The position numbers were made by a program, and so were the translations under genes. This document shows, piece by piece, positions 44,900 through 55,330 of a stretch of DNA of 64,000 nucleotides (its first letter is position 1; each line of letters begins with the position of its first letter). The stretch is from Rapana venosa (Eukaryota; Mollusca; Gastropoda; Neogastropoda; Muricidae). The stretch covers positions 56,051,679 to 56,115,678 of the forward strand of contig CM054154.1 in assembly GCA_028751875.1 (NCBI GenBank), given 5' to 3'. The notes beneath the pieces were generated by a model that worked only from the letters and a program-made list of their open reading frames with translations, had not been told where the DNA came from and searched no databases.

Positions 44900-46010
44900 T
44901 GATAGTTGAGCTCGAGGATTATTGAACATTGGCACTAAGGGTTTGTGATCAGTGTGGACCGTGAAAGGAGCACCAAAAATGAAGATTGGAAATATTCACA
45001 TGACCACACAATGGCGAGTGCCTCTCGCTCAGTTTGAAAATATCTTTGCTCTGTGGGTGATAGAGCTCGGCTTGCATATTGATGATCGGGGCCCTTTTTG
45101 AGTGAGCACTGCAGATATACCCACTGGGCTTGGTCAGTGTAGTGTTGGTGGGCTTCCTTGGATCAAAGTATGCAAGAGTTGTTGCTTCACTCAGAGCAGT
45201 TTTCAGCTTGGTCAGTGCTGCATCCATGTTTTGATGTCCAAGACCAAGGAGTGCTTTTCTTTGTTAGCTGCCGCAGATCATATGTCAGGAAGCGTAGTTG
45301 GGAATATGATGGGAACCACAAAAGTTCATCATTGCCAAGGAGGCTTCGGACTTCTGTTGCGTTCTTAGGGTTGGAAGGTCAAGGATGTTCTTCAGTTTGT
45401 CTTGACTGGGGGTTGATTGCCATCTTCTCCGAAGATAATGCCAAGAAATTCAAGGTGATGTTTTGTTGAAAAAAACACTTGTCACCATGGAGCGTCAGTT
45501 GTTTTGACCGGAGTCTCTCGAATAAGTTGTGTAGGTTGTTGTCATGTTCTGCCTGTGATGAGCCAAAGCACAGGATATCATCACTGATGTTGACGACTCC
45601 CTGGAGGCCTGAGAGTGCTTGGCGAATTGATTCTTGGAAGATCTCGCTGGCTGAGTTCAGGGTATCGGTAGAGACCAAGATGAGTAGCAAATGTCGTTAT
45701 ATAGCGAGATTCTTCGTCCAACTCTAGCTGATTGTATCCTTGGTTCAGATCTAATTTGCTGAATACTTGAGCCCCTGAAAGTATAGTCTTCAGTTCATCA
45801 AGTGTTGGAGTTGCATGGCGTTCACGACGAATAGCACGATTTGCAGCTTTGCATATCCACACAAACACCGTACTTTGCCAGGTTGTTTTGGGTTTTGGAA
45901 CAACGACCACTGGGGACACCCATGGTGGTTGGTCCACTCGCTCTTTCAATGATGCCAAGGCCTTCATCTTTCTTCAAATTGTTCTTCTATTTCCTTGCGC
46001 ACATGGAATG
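44900..46010 (-). pseudogene. reverse transcriptase and RNase H of the Gypsy element
   Basis: From the minus strand: QPPWVSPVVVVPKPK (about 45,930-45,885), ATPTLDELKTILSGAQVFSK and LDLNQGYNQLELDEESR (motif A Asp, about 45,765-45,705), then ITTFATHLGLYRY, VNISDDILCFG (motif C, with the catalytic DD, about 45,590-45,555) and an end with FLALSSEKMAINPQ. The RNase H-like part (TLAYFDPRKPTNTTLTKPSG, 45,195-45,130) follows, then broken sequence to about 44,900. Frames change at several points, one near 45,670. Motif C reads ISDD instead of the usual Y.DD. Confidence 0.85.
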
Positions 46011-46289
46011 GGACACGGTCGATATGGTTGGGCAACTGGTTGAACCTCTGGATCAATGTGGAGAGGACTGGTTTATTATTCCCGGCAAAACCCAGACCAG
46101 AGAATAGATCAGAGTATTCCTCTTTCAGCTGTTCATGCACTGACTTGACATGGTTAACAGTGCTTAATAGTTTAAGGGGCTTGAGATGTTTTCCAAGACA
46201 GAATTGGTCGTTCAGTGCCTGGTACCAAAAAATATGGTAGTAGTCGTACTAGTGTTACTGTAGTTTAAAACCGCACGAATGCACCAAGT

Positions 46290-46445
46290 ACTGGAATGTG
46301 ATTCTTACTGCCTATGCTGCCACTCGCTTGCTAGAAGGCTGTAGCATAGGTTTTGGTTTGAGTTTTTTCAAAGTTTGTTCAGATAGCAGGTTGATTAGAA
46401 CACCAGAATCTGCAGGAATGAGAAGTGTGTTCATTGGATGGAGAC
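46290..46445 (-). pseudogene. aspartic protease remnant of the Gypsy element
   Basis: The minus strand reads LIPADSGVLINLLSEQTLKK, where DSG is the active-site triad (about 46,420-46,408). Retroelement proteases usually have DTGA or DSGA followed by N. No stop interrupts this short block. It lies between the zinc knuckle and RT, as expected. Confidence 0.7.
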
Positions 46446-46679
46446 ATTTAAAATTGGTAGTTCCCCCAGGAGCTACGTGTTGTGAAAACATATTCTATGT
46501 CATCAGGATCGGTAGAATCAATCTCAAAAGTGTTGGTTTCTTCCCGCATCCCCATCACTGTCGTTGACCAGTGGATGTGTGATTTTTTTTGATTTTCTTT
46601 TTCCAGCTGGGTGCTTTTGGTGGAAAATTTTGCTATTGCACCACCCCTAGAACGGCACACTGATGCAAGTGATGCAACT

Positions 46680-47430
46680 TTGAACATTTGTTGCAGCGTT
46701 TTTTTGTATGCTGGACAAAATCTCTGTCCACTCTGATGAGGCCATTCACCACCACAGTTACGACAGGTAGAAGGTTGATGACGTTTTGGGCATGATGACG
46801 ATGATGATGAGTGATTTGGGGGAAAGAAACATGATGTACTTTGCTGATGTAGCCATTGTTTTAGCTTGCTTTTATGTGAGCTCTAGTGTGCGGGGATATG
46901 TAAGCAAGTCTTTTAGAGTCATGGCAGGAGTTGCTAGTCCCTTTTCACGTACCTTGTTGCTTCGGCAGCCTGCAATAAACTGGAAATTTTAATTTCTGCA
47001 TCTGGATCATTGAAGCCACAGGTTGCTTGCCAGTTGTTTTAGTTCCCCATAATAGTCATCTACATCACCTTTCTGTTACACGACGGAAAATGTACTTCGG
47101 AATTCTACATTTGTTTGAGGATTGAAATGTTCAGTGATAGCATCAGCAAGCTTTTGAAAAAAGAGTTTCACCACCAGTAGGATGGACCTGTTCATCAGTG
47201 AAAGTGTCCACAATATCATTTAGGTCATCACCAGCATAGGTGAGAAGAAGGCTTTTTGCGATGATCATTTTGAATATTATGGCTACAAAAATATTTTTTA
47301 GTCTTGATACCCATTTCTGCCATCGGATAGCTCTTGCTTCTGAAGAACAGTCGAAAGGAGGATACGTGGGAAATGCAGTAGCCATGAAAGTTCGTTTTAA
47401 CTTAATCAAGACTAACTGAGTCCAGTACAT
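46680..47430 (-). pseudogene. gag and zinc knuckle of the Gypsy element
   Basis: The minus strand encodes AIRWQKWVSRLKNI and SLLLTYAGDDLNDI within an open 95-codon stretch (47,430-47,143), typical of Mag-type capsid sequence. Further on is a zinc-binding CRNCGGEWPHQSGQRFCPA near 46,770-46,710 and a frameshifted Cys-rich second half. This would be the structural protein. The Met used as start is uncertain. Confidence 0.75.
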
Positions 47431-47513
47431 ACGATAATTTCAATCTTGATTCAGCTTGAAGAAATGACGTTTGTAGCCAATTCCTTCACCATCCTCGTCG
47501 CCAATGTGATGTT

Positions 47514-47723
47514 TGTAGTGTTTGTGATCCGATTCATTCGCTACATCGATAGATGTAAACAAACTCAGTTATGATAGAGCGACCAAAGTTTAATGATCGT
47601 TCGTTAGCTTGATGATCGAATACCATAGTAACAGTAAAAAGGTATGTAACTCATAAAGATGAATAATAATGACCACGTGACAGTTGTTTCCCTTGAATAC
47701 AAACTAATCTATGAAACACTACA
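47514..47723 (-). repeat. 5' LTR of the Gypsy element
   Basis: 210 bp bounded by TGTAGTG and CACTACA, a 7-bp perfect inverted repeat with the usual TG...CA ends. Just inside it on the minus strand, ATTGGCGACGAGGATGG is a candidate primer-binding site; I cannot name the tRNA. GTGAT follows at 47,724-47,728. Confidence 0.87.
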
Positions 47724-47975
47724 GTGATGTTGTTGGCAATGTAGGATGTTGGTGGTCTGTCTCTTTTCCTTCTGTCTTCAACCTTACCTTGGAGAACTGA
47801 CGTCATCATATTTGTCGGTGTTTCTGTTTGCATGACCAACGTATCTCAGTCTGCACAGCCAACATTTGTCATTGCACTGAGAGTTCATCAAGAATGCCTT
47901 GACAGTGCTGACGAAGAACTCTTTTACTAAATGTACAAGGGTGTTATACAACACAGACATACATGACAAATTTTT
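47724..47975 (-). mobile_element. LINE C-terminal region, cut by Gypsy and by the gap
   Basis: The minus strand reads WLCRLRYVGHANRNTD followed by SVLQGKVEDRRKRDRPPTS and YIANNIT, a typical LINE C-terminal arrangement. It runs into the assembly gap upstream and the Gypsy LTR downstream, and is rejoined at 42,654. The part lost in the gap cannot be judged. Confidence 0.7.
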
Positions 47976-48475
47976 NNNNNNNNNNNNNNNNNNNNNNNNN
48001 NNNNNNNNNNNNNNNNNNNNNNNNNNNNNNNNNNNNNNNNNNNNNNNNNNNNNNNNNNNNNNNNNNNNNNNNNNNNNNNNNNNNNNNNNNNNNNNNNNNN
48101 NNNNNNNNNNNNNNNNNNNNNNNNNNNNNNNNNNNNNNNNNNNNNNNNNNNNNNNNNNNNNNNNNNNNNNNNNNNNNNNNNNNNNNNNNNNNNNNNNNNN
48201 NNNNNNNNNNNNNNNNNNNNNNNNNNNNNNNNNNNNNNNNNNNNNNNNNNNNNNNNNNNNNNNNNNNNNNNNNNNNNNNNNNNNNNNNNNNNNNNNNNNN
48301 NNNNNNNNNNNNNNNNNNNNNNNNNNNNNNNNNNNNNNNNNNNNNNNNNNNNNNNNNNNNNNNNNNNNNNNNNNNNNNNNNNNNNNNNNNNNNNNNNNNN
48401 NNNNNNNNNNNNNNNNNNNNNNNNNNNNNNNNNNNNNNNNNNNNNNNNNNNNNNNNNNNNNNNNNNNNNNNNNNN
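47976..48475. other. assembly gap, 500 N
   Basis: Exactly 500 undetermined bases, a common fixed scaffold-gap size. True distance unknown. Confidence 0.99.
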
Positions 48476-48775
48476 TGGGTGGGTTCAGGTCTTCCTTTAT
48501 CCTGCTGGTAGCTTCCTCTCGGCTTTGGCCAACAGCATTCATACGAGTCTCACTGGACTCGGGAGGTCCTTCGCACGCAAAAGTACAAGTTTTCTTTGTT
48601 GCTGTTTCTGTAACTGCTCTTTTTTTACGGGACAGGGTTGTTAGCCCTGTGTCCAACCCCCAACCTGGAGGAAGGGTTCCACCTTAGTCGCCTCTTACGA
48701 CATGCCTGGTTGGAGGGCAGGGATCCTATTCTTGCAATGCTCGCTTTGTAAGCATACCCCGGGAGTCCCACGGGG
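48476..48775 (-). mobile_element. 5' end of an F-family LINE, running into the gap
   Basis: Minus-strand sequence starting CCCCCGTGGGACTCCCGGGG, with the GGTTGGGGGTTGGACACAGG and AACAACCCTGTCC landmarks. It then has an open frame containing LSRKKRAVTE and TRMNAVGQSREEATSRIKED, which aligns with the broken version at 10,190-9,950. The rest lies in or beyond the gap. Confidence 0.75.
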
Positions 48776-48794
48776 GATTATATATATATATATA

Positions 48795-48828
<34 letters not shown>

Positions 48829-48838
48829 TATATATAAT
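48776..48838. repeat. (TA)n tract at the 5' end of an F-family copy
   Basis: TATATA with two TCTATA/TAGATA interruptions, directly abutting the F 5' end. Confidence 0.93.
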
Positions 48839-49876
48839 TGTTGTCCTCTAAGCGATTTGAAGACGTAAGATACACTGACAAGAAAAGGATAAATAAATTA
48901 ATCAATTAATTCGTGGCTATGTTCCTGCAGCTGTCTTACCCGAGAACAGCATATCCATGGCACATCTCGCAGCTCTGCTAGCTGAAGCCGCAGTGTGAGT
49001 GACTGGGTAACTAACTGACTGCAGGTGGCAAGCACTTACAGTCGTTCTCACACAACTCGAGCACACAACCCCCTTGCCCACAATGCTCCGTAGAAAGATG
49101 ACCCGGCCATGACTGCGGTCACCCCTGTTCCTGTACACAGTGGTCAGTTTGGGCACTGCCCCTGTCCTGGTGCCCCTCCCTCCCTCCCTACCTTCTCCCA
49201 GCAGACACCCGACAGACCAGGAAGAGGCTCCAACTAGGTCGGTTTACCACACCTGGTCATGAATGCCATCCTCTCCTGCTGCCTTGCTAGGCCTAGTGGC
49301 CAGTGGCTAGACTGTCACTGGCTTCAAATGCGGCTTCGAGTTCTCCCAAGGTGGTCTCGGTTCATTTCGTTCTGGCAGGTCTTCCATGCTGTTGAACTGT
49401 TGCTGAGTAAAAACATTATCTTCCTTATAGTAATGATTATATATATATATATCGGAATAGTGGAAGAAAACACATGCAGGTAACCATTACAACTCCTTCA
49501 TCATTGCAAGACCGATGTCCAAAGATTAATGATTAACAAGAAGAACTAAACGAAAACGCTATGAATATAAAATGGTAGTGACGGCATTAGAGGCCCTCTT
49601 GCAATAAAGATCATTTGATTTGCCCTATAACATGTATATCTATGATATGCGAACTTCATGGTGTCATGTATGTAAGGCAGTTTTAAAATCCAGGCAATGT
49701 ATCAAAAAGGAATGCTGGTAAAATTATTCACAAAAAACTTAAAATACGCAGCATCTATTTGCTGAAGACAAATTTCCTCCACTGCTTGCTGATTTCGATC
49801 TCCGTATGAACCCAACATCCTCCCCTCTCTCCTCCAATCCGCTAGATCATGCATGATTGGTGGTCTGGGTGCTAGT

Positions 49877-49960
49877 CTTTTAGATGAGACGACAAACCGA
49901 GATACCGTGTGCCACACATTTAGCGCACACGTGTGAAGGAAGGAGTCCGCGGCATGAAGA
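49877..49960 (+). mobile_element. SINE core fragment (partner of 11,366-11,460)
   Basis: GATGAGACGACAAACCGAGA, TACCGTGTGCC and TTTAGCGCACACGTGTGAAG form the conserved SINE core without a tRNA head. Confidence 0.62.
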
Positions 49961-49974
49961 GACTTGTGCCCGTG

Positions 49975-50266
49975 TGCGTGTGTCCACGTGCGTGTGTGCG
50001 TGCTTGTGTGTGTGTCCACGTGCGTGCGTACGTGCGTGTGTGCGTGCGTGTGTGTGTGTGTGCACGTGTGTGTGTGCGTGTTTGTACTATGTGTGTATGT
50101 GCATATATGTATGTCAACGTAAGTGCATAATTATGTGTTCGTGTGTGCGCGCGTACGCGTGTGAGCCGGTTGAGTGTGCCTGCGTGTGTGCGTGTACTTG
50201 TGAGTGCATGGTTTGTGTGTATCTGTGTATGTTGTGTGTGCACATGTGTGAGTGAGTGAGTGAGTG

Positions 50267-50333
<67 letters not shown>

Positions 50334-50345
50334 TGTGTGTGTGGT
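49975..50345. repeat. (GT)n tract
   Basis: Impure at first (CGTGCGTGTG) and almost pure (GT)n at 50,269-50,324. Open frames across it encode simple repeats only. Confidence 0.95.
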
Positions 50346-50458
50346 TTTGTGCTGACTAGGTTTATGAGGGTAAGCAAATTCACACGTGGCACCAATTACA
50401 TCCCCGTAACAAACAACCAGATACGCTATGCTGCTTCCCTTTCTTTCTTTCTGTAAAC

Positions 50459-50512
50459 TCCCCCCCCCCCCCCCCCCCCCCCTCTTCTTTCCCGTGCCCT
50501 CAAATGCTGCAT

Positions 50513-50556
<44 letters not shown>

Positions 50557-50597
50557 AGAGAGAGAGAGAGAGAGAGAGAGAAGAGAGAGAAGAGAGG

Positions 50598-50680
<83 letters not shown>

Positions 50681-50687
50681 AGTCCAG

Positions 50688-50762
<75 letters not shown>
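50459..50762. repeat. C-run, (GA)n and (CT)n tracts
   Basis: A 24-base C-run (50,459-50,482), then GA-rich sequence 50,515-50,674 and (CT)n 50,690-50,760, again purine arm followed by pyrimidine arm. Confidence 0.93.
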
Positions 50763-50764
<2 letters not shown>

Positions 50765-51075
50765 TGGTGGTTGAATGATGTATTCGTGATCTGCTGACCC
50801 GGGTTCGAATATTGTTCAAGAGGATTTTTCCTCTGGAGTTAACATCAGTGTCAACTCCACTCTCCTCAAAAGTCCTTCGGATGAGACTATAAACCGAGGT
50901 CCCGTGTGCGAACGCACGCAGAACATCTTGCGCACACGTTAAAACCCGTTCCGCTTTTCGGAAGAGTAGGCTATTGTGTGCCGGTTGGAATGGATGACAA
51001 AATTTACAAAACTGCATACACACGGGGACGGGATGAAAAAATTCCACTATCCTCGAAATATAAGAATAACATAAA
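50763..51075 (+). mobile_element. tRNA-type SINE
   Basis: Head with box B-like CCGGGTTCGAATATTG, the TTCAAGAGGATTTTTCCTCT block, GGATGAGACTATAAACCGAG core, CGCACACGTTAAAACCCGTT and GTGTGCCGGTTGGAATGGAT. The end is CCACTATCCTCGAAATATAA. It is the intact counterpart of the SINE cut by the minisatellite at 12,545. Confidence 0.77.
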
Positions 51076-51098
51076 TCTCTCTCTCTCATTCTCCACCC

Positions 51099-51135
<37 letters not shown>

Positions 51136-51180
51136 GTGGATATTATCTCTGAAATACACACACACACACTCTCTGTCTCT
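51076..51180. repeat. (CT)n microsatellite and CA patch
   Basis: CT repeats at 51,076-51,134 followed by a CACACA and CTCTGTCT patch. Confidence 0.9.
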
Positions 51181-51775
51181 GTCTCTGACCTTTTATCGTC
51201 CTGCTTATAGTCATAGTATATCCTGATGAAGGATTCATATTTTTTATATTTTCAATACTTTATTGGACTTGCCTCTGTACTTAAGTTTTAATGAGTGCCC
51301 TATTTCAATATCTTATGATTATGTGTAACAAGTATGTGTACCATTTGACAATGTGTAGATGTTTATCTTTATGACTTATTAAGTTTGGTTGTGTTATTTT
51401 TCTTGGCTTTGTTGTTGTTCTTGTTCTTGTTCTTGTTGTTAATGTTTGTCTGTTTTTTCTCTTTTTTATCATCTTTTCTTGGTTTGGTTTTTTCTTCTCT
51501 TTTGTTTGTTTGTTTTGGTTAGGGTTTTTTGGGGGGTGTGGGTAGGGTGGGGTATTTTTAGGATTTTCTTTTAATTGCTTGCTTTGGGGGTGGGGGGGGA
51601 GGGTTGTTGGGGGGGAGATGTTTTGAAAAGGGTTATTTCCCCTTGTTTTTATTGTGAGACTGTATAAGTATTGGGTTATTATTATTAAGATGTATCCCTA
51701 ACGGGCGGGGACTGGATGTAAAAAAGCACATGTGTGCTTATTCATTATCCTCGAAATAAAAGAATTTGTCATTGT
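51181..51775 (+). mobile_element. possible LINE 3' untranslated region
   Basis: T-rich sequence with no coding potential ends in GGGCGGGGACTGGATGTAAA and GCTTATTCATTATCCTCGAA then ATAAAAGAATTTGTCATTG. That ending matches the 3' ends of the tRNA-type SINEs at 5,850-5,912, 14,650-14,700 and 51,020-51,075. The upstream part has no tRNA head or SINE core, so it may be the tail of the LINE whose machinery moves those SINEs. Confidence 0.45.
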
Positions 51776-51999
51776 CATTGTCTCTCTGTGTCTGCCTTTC
51801 TGTCTCTGTCTTGTCAGTCTGTCTGTCTCTGTACGTCTTTGTAGTCTCTACCTGTCACTGTCTCTTTTCGTTACATATCGAATTTTGTTGTCGTTGTTGC
51901 TGTTGTTACTTGTTTCGTTGCCGTTCATGTTATGGGTCAATGGCTTTCTTTGGGCATTAGTCATTCGGGTCTTTCTCTCTCTCTCTCTCTCTCTTCTCT

Positions 52000-52056
<57 letters not shown>
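51776..52056. repeat. CT-rich DNA and (CT)n microsatellite
   Basis: TGTCTCTGTC-type sequence, then (CT)n at 51,975-52,055 next to the truncated end of the following reverse transcriptase. Confidence 0.88.
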
Positions 52057-52057
<1 letters not shown>

Positions 52058-52080
52058 CATGATTAGTCTCGTAGATTCAT

Positions 52081-52989
52081 TATGGATTACCACAGGGATC
52101 CATCTTAGAACCAAATCTCTTTTCATTATACATAAATGACCTTCCTCTCAATATCAAATCTAAATGCGAACATTTTGCTGACGACACAACCATACATACA
52201 AGCCATACTGACATTAACTCACTTGCAAAGACATTGCAAAATACCACTGATGATCTTGTCAAATGGACTGAACTAAATCACATGTCTATACACCCCCAAA
52301 AAACAAAATGCATACTTATCACTACCAGACAAAAGCGACAAAATCTATCTAATAAATCTTCTCCAATCCATATTGAAAAGGAAACAATCGAACAAGCCTC
52401 TCACCACAAAGTTCTAGGAGTAACAATTGATGAAAATCTCAGCTGGTACCATCACATATCCCATCTGTGCAAATACATGTCTCAAAGAGTATACCAATTG
52501 ACTAAAATCAAACATTTTCTTGACTTTCATTCAAGAAAACTATTCTTTCAAGCTTATATACAATCTTCAATAGATTATGCTTCAACCCTGTGGGATTCTG
52601 CTAGTGCAAACACAATGAAACCATTATTAAGTCTTTATGAACGTGCTCTTAAACTGGTTCTTCTGAAGAAGACTACCTTACTAGAAGAGGATTATACTCA
52701 GTTAAATATTCTTCCCCTTCACCAAAGACTAAGATTTAACAAAGGCCTCATGATGTTTAAGATAATGACAGGAACTTTTCCCTCATCCTTAAAAGACAAG
52801 TTCCCAATGAATCATTCCAGAAATACTGAAAAGCCGAGTGTCCCAATCCCAAGAATAGATTTGTTCAAATCTAGCTTACTTTACTCAGGCCCTGTGCTGT
52901 GGAACTCCCTTCCTGACTCATTTAGACATCACCAATCATTAACAATCTTCAAAAGTTATTTTTTCATCCACTTGACGCATCAAAAATAA
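52081..52989 (+). pseudogene. reverse transcriptase of a LINE, 5'-truncated but open
   Basis: The frame is open for about 302 codons without a start. It begins YGLPQGSILEPNLFSLYIND (RT motif B region) and has HFADDTTIHTSHTDINSL (motif C, ADDT) near residues 29-45. It continues through VLGVTIDENLSWYHHI and QSSIDYASTLWDSAS to GPVLWNSLPDSFRHH near the C-terminus, ending at TAA. The thumb and C-terminal region resemble CR1/L2/Rex1-type elements. The N-terminal fingers and endonuclease are missing, as in target-primed insertions that stop early. The first in-frame Met is at 52,234, but homology starts before it. It is the best preserved coding sequence in the window. Confidence 0.88.
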
Positions 52990-53192
52990 AATCCACACTT
53001 GATCTGTTGGAAACAAGTAAATATATCCTCCTTACATTATACCAAATTATCCCCCCTCTCTCTCTCCCCTCCCCCCCCCCCCCCCCCCCCTCTCTTCTCT
53101 GTATAAGTGTGAATGGTTTACTTGTATATCGCTATTGTGTTATTGAAAAATGACTTCTAGAAATGATTTTTTCCACTATCCTACTTCTTTAT
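52990..53192. other. 3' untranslated sequence with C-run
   Basis: AT-rich sequence after the RT stop, with a CT/C-run at 53,052-53,096. The 3' end of the preceding LINE is probably here but I see no repeat tail. Confidence 0.4.
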
Positions 53193-54990
53193 AATAATAA
53201 TAATAATAAATGGAACTTATATAGCGCAATATCTTGCAAAGACAAATCAAAGCGCATGCATTCAACCTCATCTTACACAGTCATACAACCAATGACAAAT
53301 AATCAATAGTTCAAACAGATATTACAAACATGGTACGCTGCAGACCAAATCTATGAAATAAACTTGCAATAGTCAAATGTTTTTCAAAAGCACACACACA
53401 CACAGGTCAAATACTTTAGCAGGGTGATAGACATGGTTAAGTGAAGGTGGGATAGCTCTGATATGAAACAGGAGGGGGGAAATCTTAGGTTTGAAATAAA
53501 TATGTCTTGAGGCTGGATTTAAAAGTGTCATAGCTAGGCTTCTGGCGAAGAGAGAGAGGGAGCTCATTCCAGGTTGATGGACCCGAAATAGAGAAAGAGC
53601 GGCGGCCAACAGTAGATTGGTTGAATCTAGGTATTAGTAGGCACATATCTGCAGCAGAGCAGAAGGAACGTGAAGGAGTGTACAGGTTAAGACATTCACA
53701 GAGGTAGGAGGGTGCAGTTTTGTGGAGACATTTGTAGCAGAGGGTACTGATCTTATAATCTACTCTGTGGCACAGGCAGCCAGTGGAGAGATCGCAAGAG
53801 GGGGGTAATGTGCTCCGATTTTTTCTTTCTGAGAACTAGTCGAGCTGTGGAGTTTTGTATACGTTGAAGGGAGTGGATAGATGATGCTGGCAGACCAGAC
53901 AAAAGAGAGTTACAATAGTCCAGACGTGAAAGAATGAGAGAAGTGACAAGTTTGGCTGTTGCATCGGTGGACAGGTACTTTCGAATTGCACTAATACGCC
54001 GTAACTGATAGTAGCACGACTGACAGGTCTGGGTGATGAATTTTTGCATAGACAGTGTGTTGTCGATAACAAAACCTAGATACCTCACAGCAGTGGATAG
54101 AGGGACTGATGCATTGCCAAGTTCTATTGAAGCTGTTGTAATGGAAGAGAGTTTGTGTTTGGTTCCTACGAGCATGGCTTCGGTTTTATCTGCATTTAGC
54201 TGTAATTTGTTCTGTGTCATCCAGTTTTTAATATCTTCAAAACAGTGGGCCATATTTGCCAGGAGAGTAGGCAGATTTTCAGGAGTAACACTGCTTTGAA
54301 TCTGAGAGTCATCTGCGTAAAAATGATGGTTGATTTGATGACGTTTTATTATAGGTGACAGTGGGGCAGTGTAAAGAGTGAACAGAACAGGGCCTAGAAC
54401 TGATCCCTGTGGGATTCCGCATTTCAGTTTGGCAGGTACTGATTGAATCTTGTTTACTGCAACTGTCTGAAATTGGTCAGTAAGGCATGAATTAAACCAG
54501 GTGAGGGCTGTGCCAGTAACACCGAACGTTTTTTGAAGACGGGAGAGAAGAATTGAGTGGTCTATAGTGTCGAAGGCTGCTGATAAGTCGAGTAGAGTGA
54601 GAAGGGAGATTTTTCCCGAGTCAGAAGCGAGTAGAAGTGTATTTAAAGTGTGTACAAGGGTGGTTTCAGTGCTGTGGTTGACGTGATAGGAAGACTGAAA
54701 CTCAGGAAGAAGATTGTTGGAGAGAAGGTGGTTGTTGAGCTGTTTGAGAACTACTGTTTCAAGGACTTTAGAAATAAAAGGTAGATTGGAAACAGGTCTA
54801 TAATTCTTCAGAATGTTAGGGTCAAGGTCATGCTTTTTGAGTAGAGGTGTGACTATAGCAGTTTTGAGAGCTGATGGAACATTTCCTGAAACAAGAGATG
54901 AGTTCAGTATTTTCGTGATAGTGGGTATAAGTTGTGGTAGGCACTGTGTGAAAAGAGAAGCAGGTATGGGATCAAGATCACATGATTTTT
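53193..54990 (-). mobile_element. non-LTR retrotransposon C, longer copy
   Basis: The minus strand contains RT blocks from about 54,985 down: CDLDPIPASLF, NYRPVSNLPFISKVLE, LLDLSAAFDTIDH (motif A), CGIPQGSVLGPVLFTLY, HFYADDSQI (motif C, about 54,330-54,300). It then has an open stretch 54,253-53,753 with NKLQLNADKTEAMLVGTKH, SRLDYCNSLLSGLPASS and LLRSLHWLPV. It ends with GCGCTATATAAGTTCCATTT and (ATT)n at 53,193-53,212. This is a CR1/L2-group element. The region above 54,990 no longer reads as RT, so the copy is probably 5'-truncated. Confidence 0.85.
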
Positions 54991-55330
54991 ATAGTCATTT
55001 CTTTCAGAATTATCGTGATTTCTTTCTCACTTGTCGGATGAAAGAAAAGGAGAGGAGTGCCAGAGAATTGGGGATCGGGAAGTGCAGGGTGGAAAGAAGT
55101 CTGAACCAGTTTGGAGCGAATGGTTACGGGTTTTTTCAGAAAAGAATGCAAAAAAAAATAAAAGAAATTCAGGGGTGGTTTTTGGGTGAAAAAGGGAGAG
55201 GGGTTTTCCCCTTTACAAATCCCAAAAAGAGTGATGTAGAGAAAAGAGAGATTTCATTGACGTTTCATCAAGAACTTGAGAAGGTAATATTTTGGGTTTT
55301 TTCCCGAAAGAATTATAAGACTTTACTTTG
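54991..55330. other. anonymous DNA, no gene recognised
   Basis: GA-rich mixed sequence. A 309-codon plus-strand frame that spans it runs antisense to the RT of element C on its left and into TGC-triplet DNA on its right, so it is not taken as a gene. Confidence 0.4.

Larger units (their letters stand above)
42655..47723 (-). mobile_element. Gypsy-type LTR retrotransposon, degraded
   Basis: About 5.07 kb between two ~215-bp long terminal repeats. The minus strand carries gag, a zinc knuckle, protease, reverse transcriptase, RNase H and integrase in the Gypsy order (integrase last). The zinc-knuckle and gag features fit the Mag/SURL lineage; this is tentative. It is inserted in a LINE whose coding sequence (SYIANNIT) resumes on the other side. 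Coding regions are broken by many frameshifts. The LTRs differ by several indels and a few substitutions, so it is either not very recent or the consensus is poor. Confidence 0.87.
48476..50975. repeat. 2.5-kb direct repeat, copy 2 (partner 9,940-12,540)
   Basis: Same landmarks in the same order as the partner. Its simple repeats are purer and its coding frames longer, so this copy is either younger or better polished. The anonymous block 48,840-49,865 contains no gene that I recognise. Confidence 0.9.

Noticed and set aside
47784..48687. long frames across 47.8-48.7 kb
   Set aside because: Most of their length is the 500-N gap.
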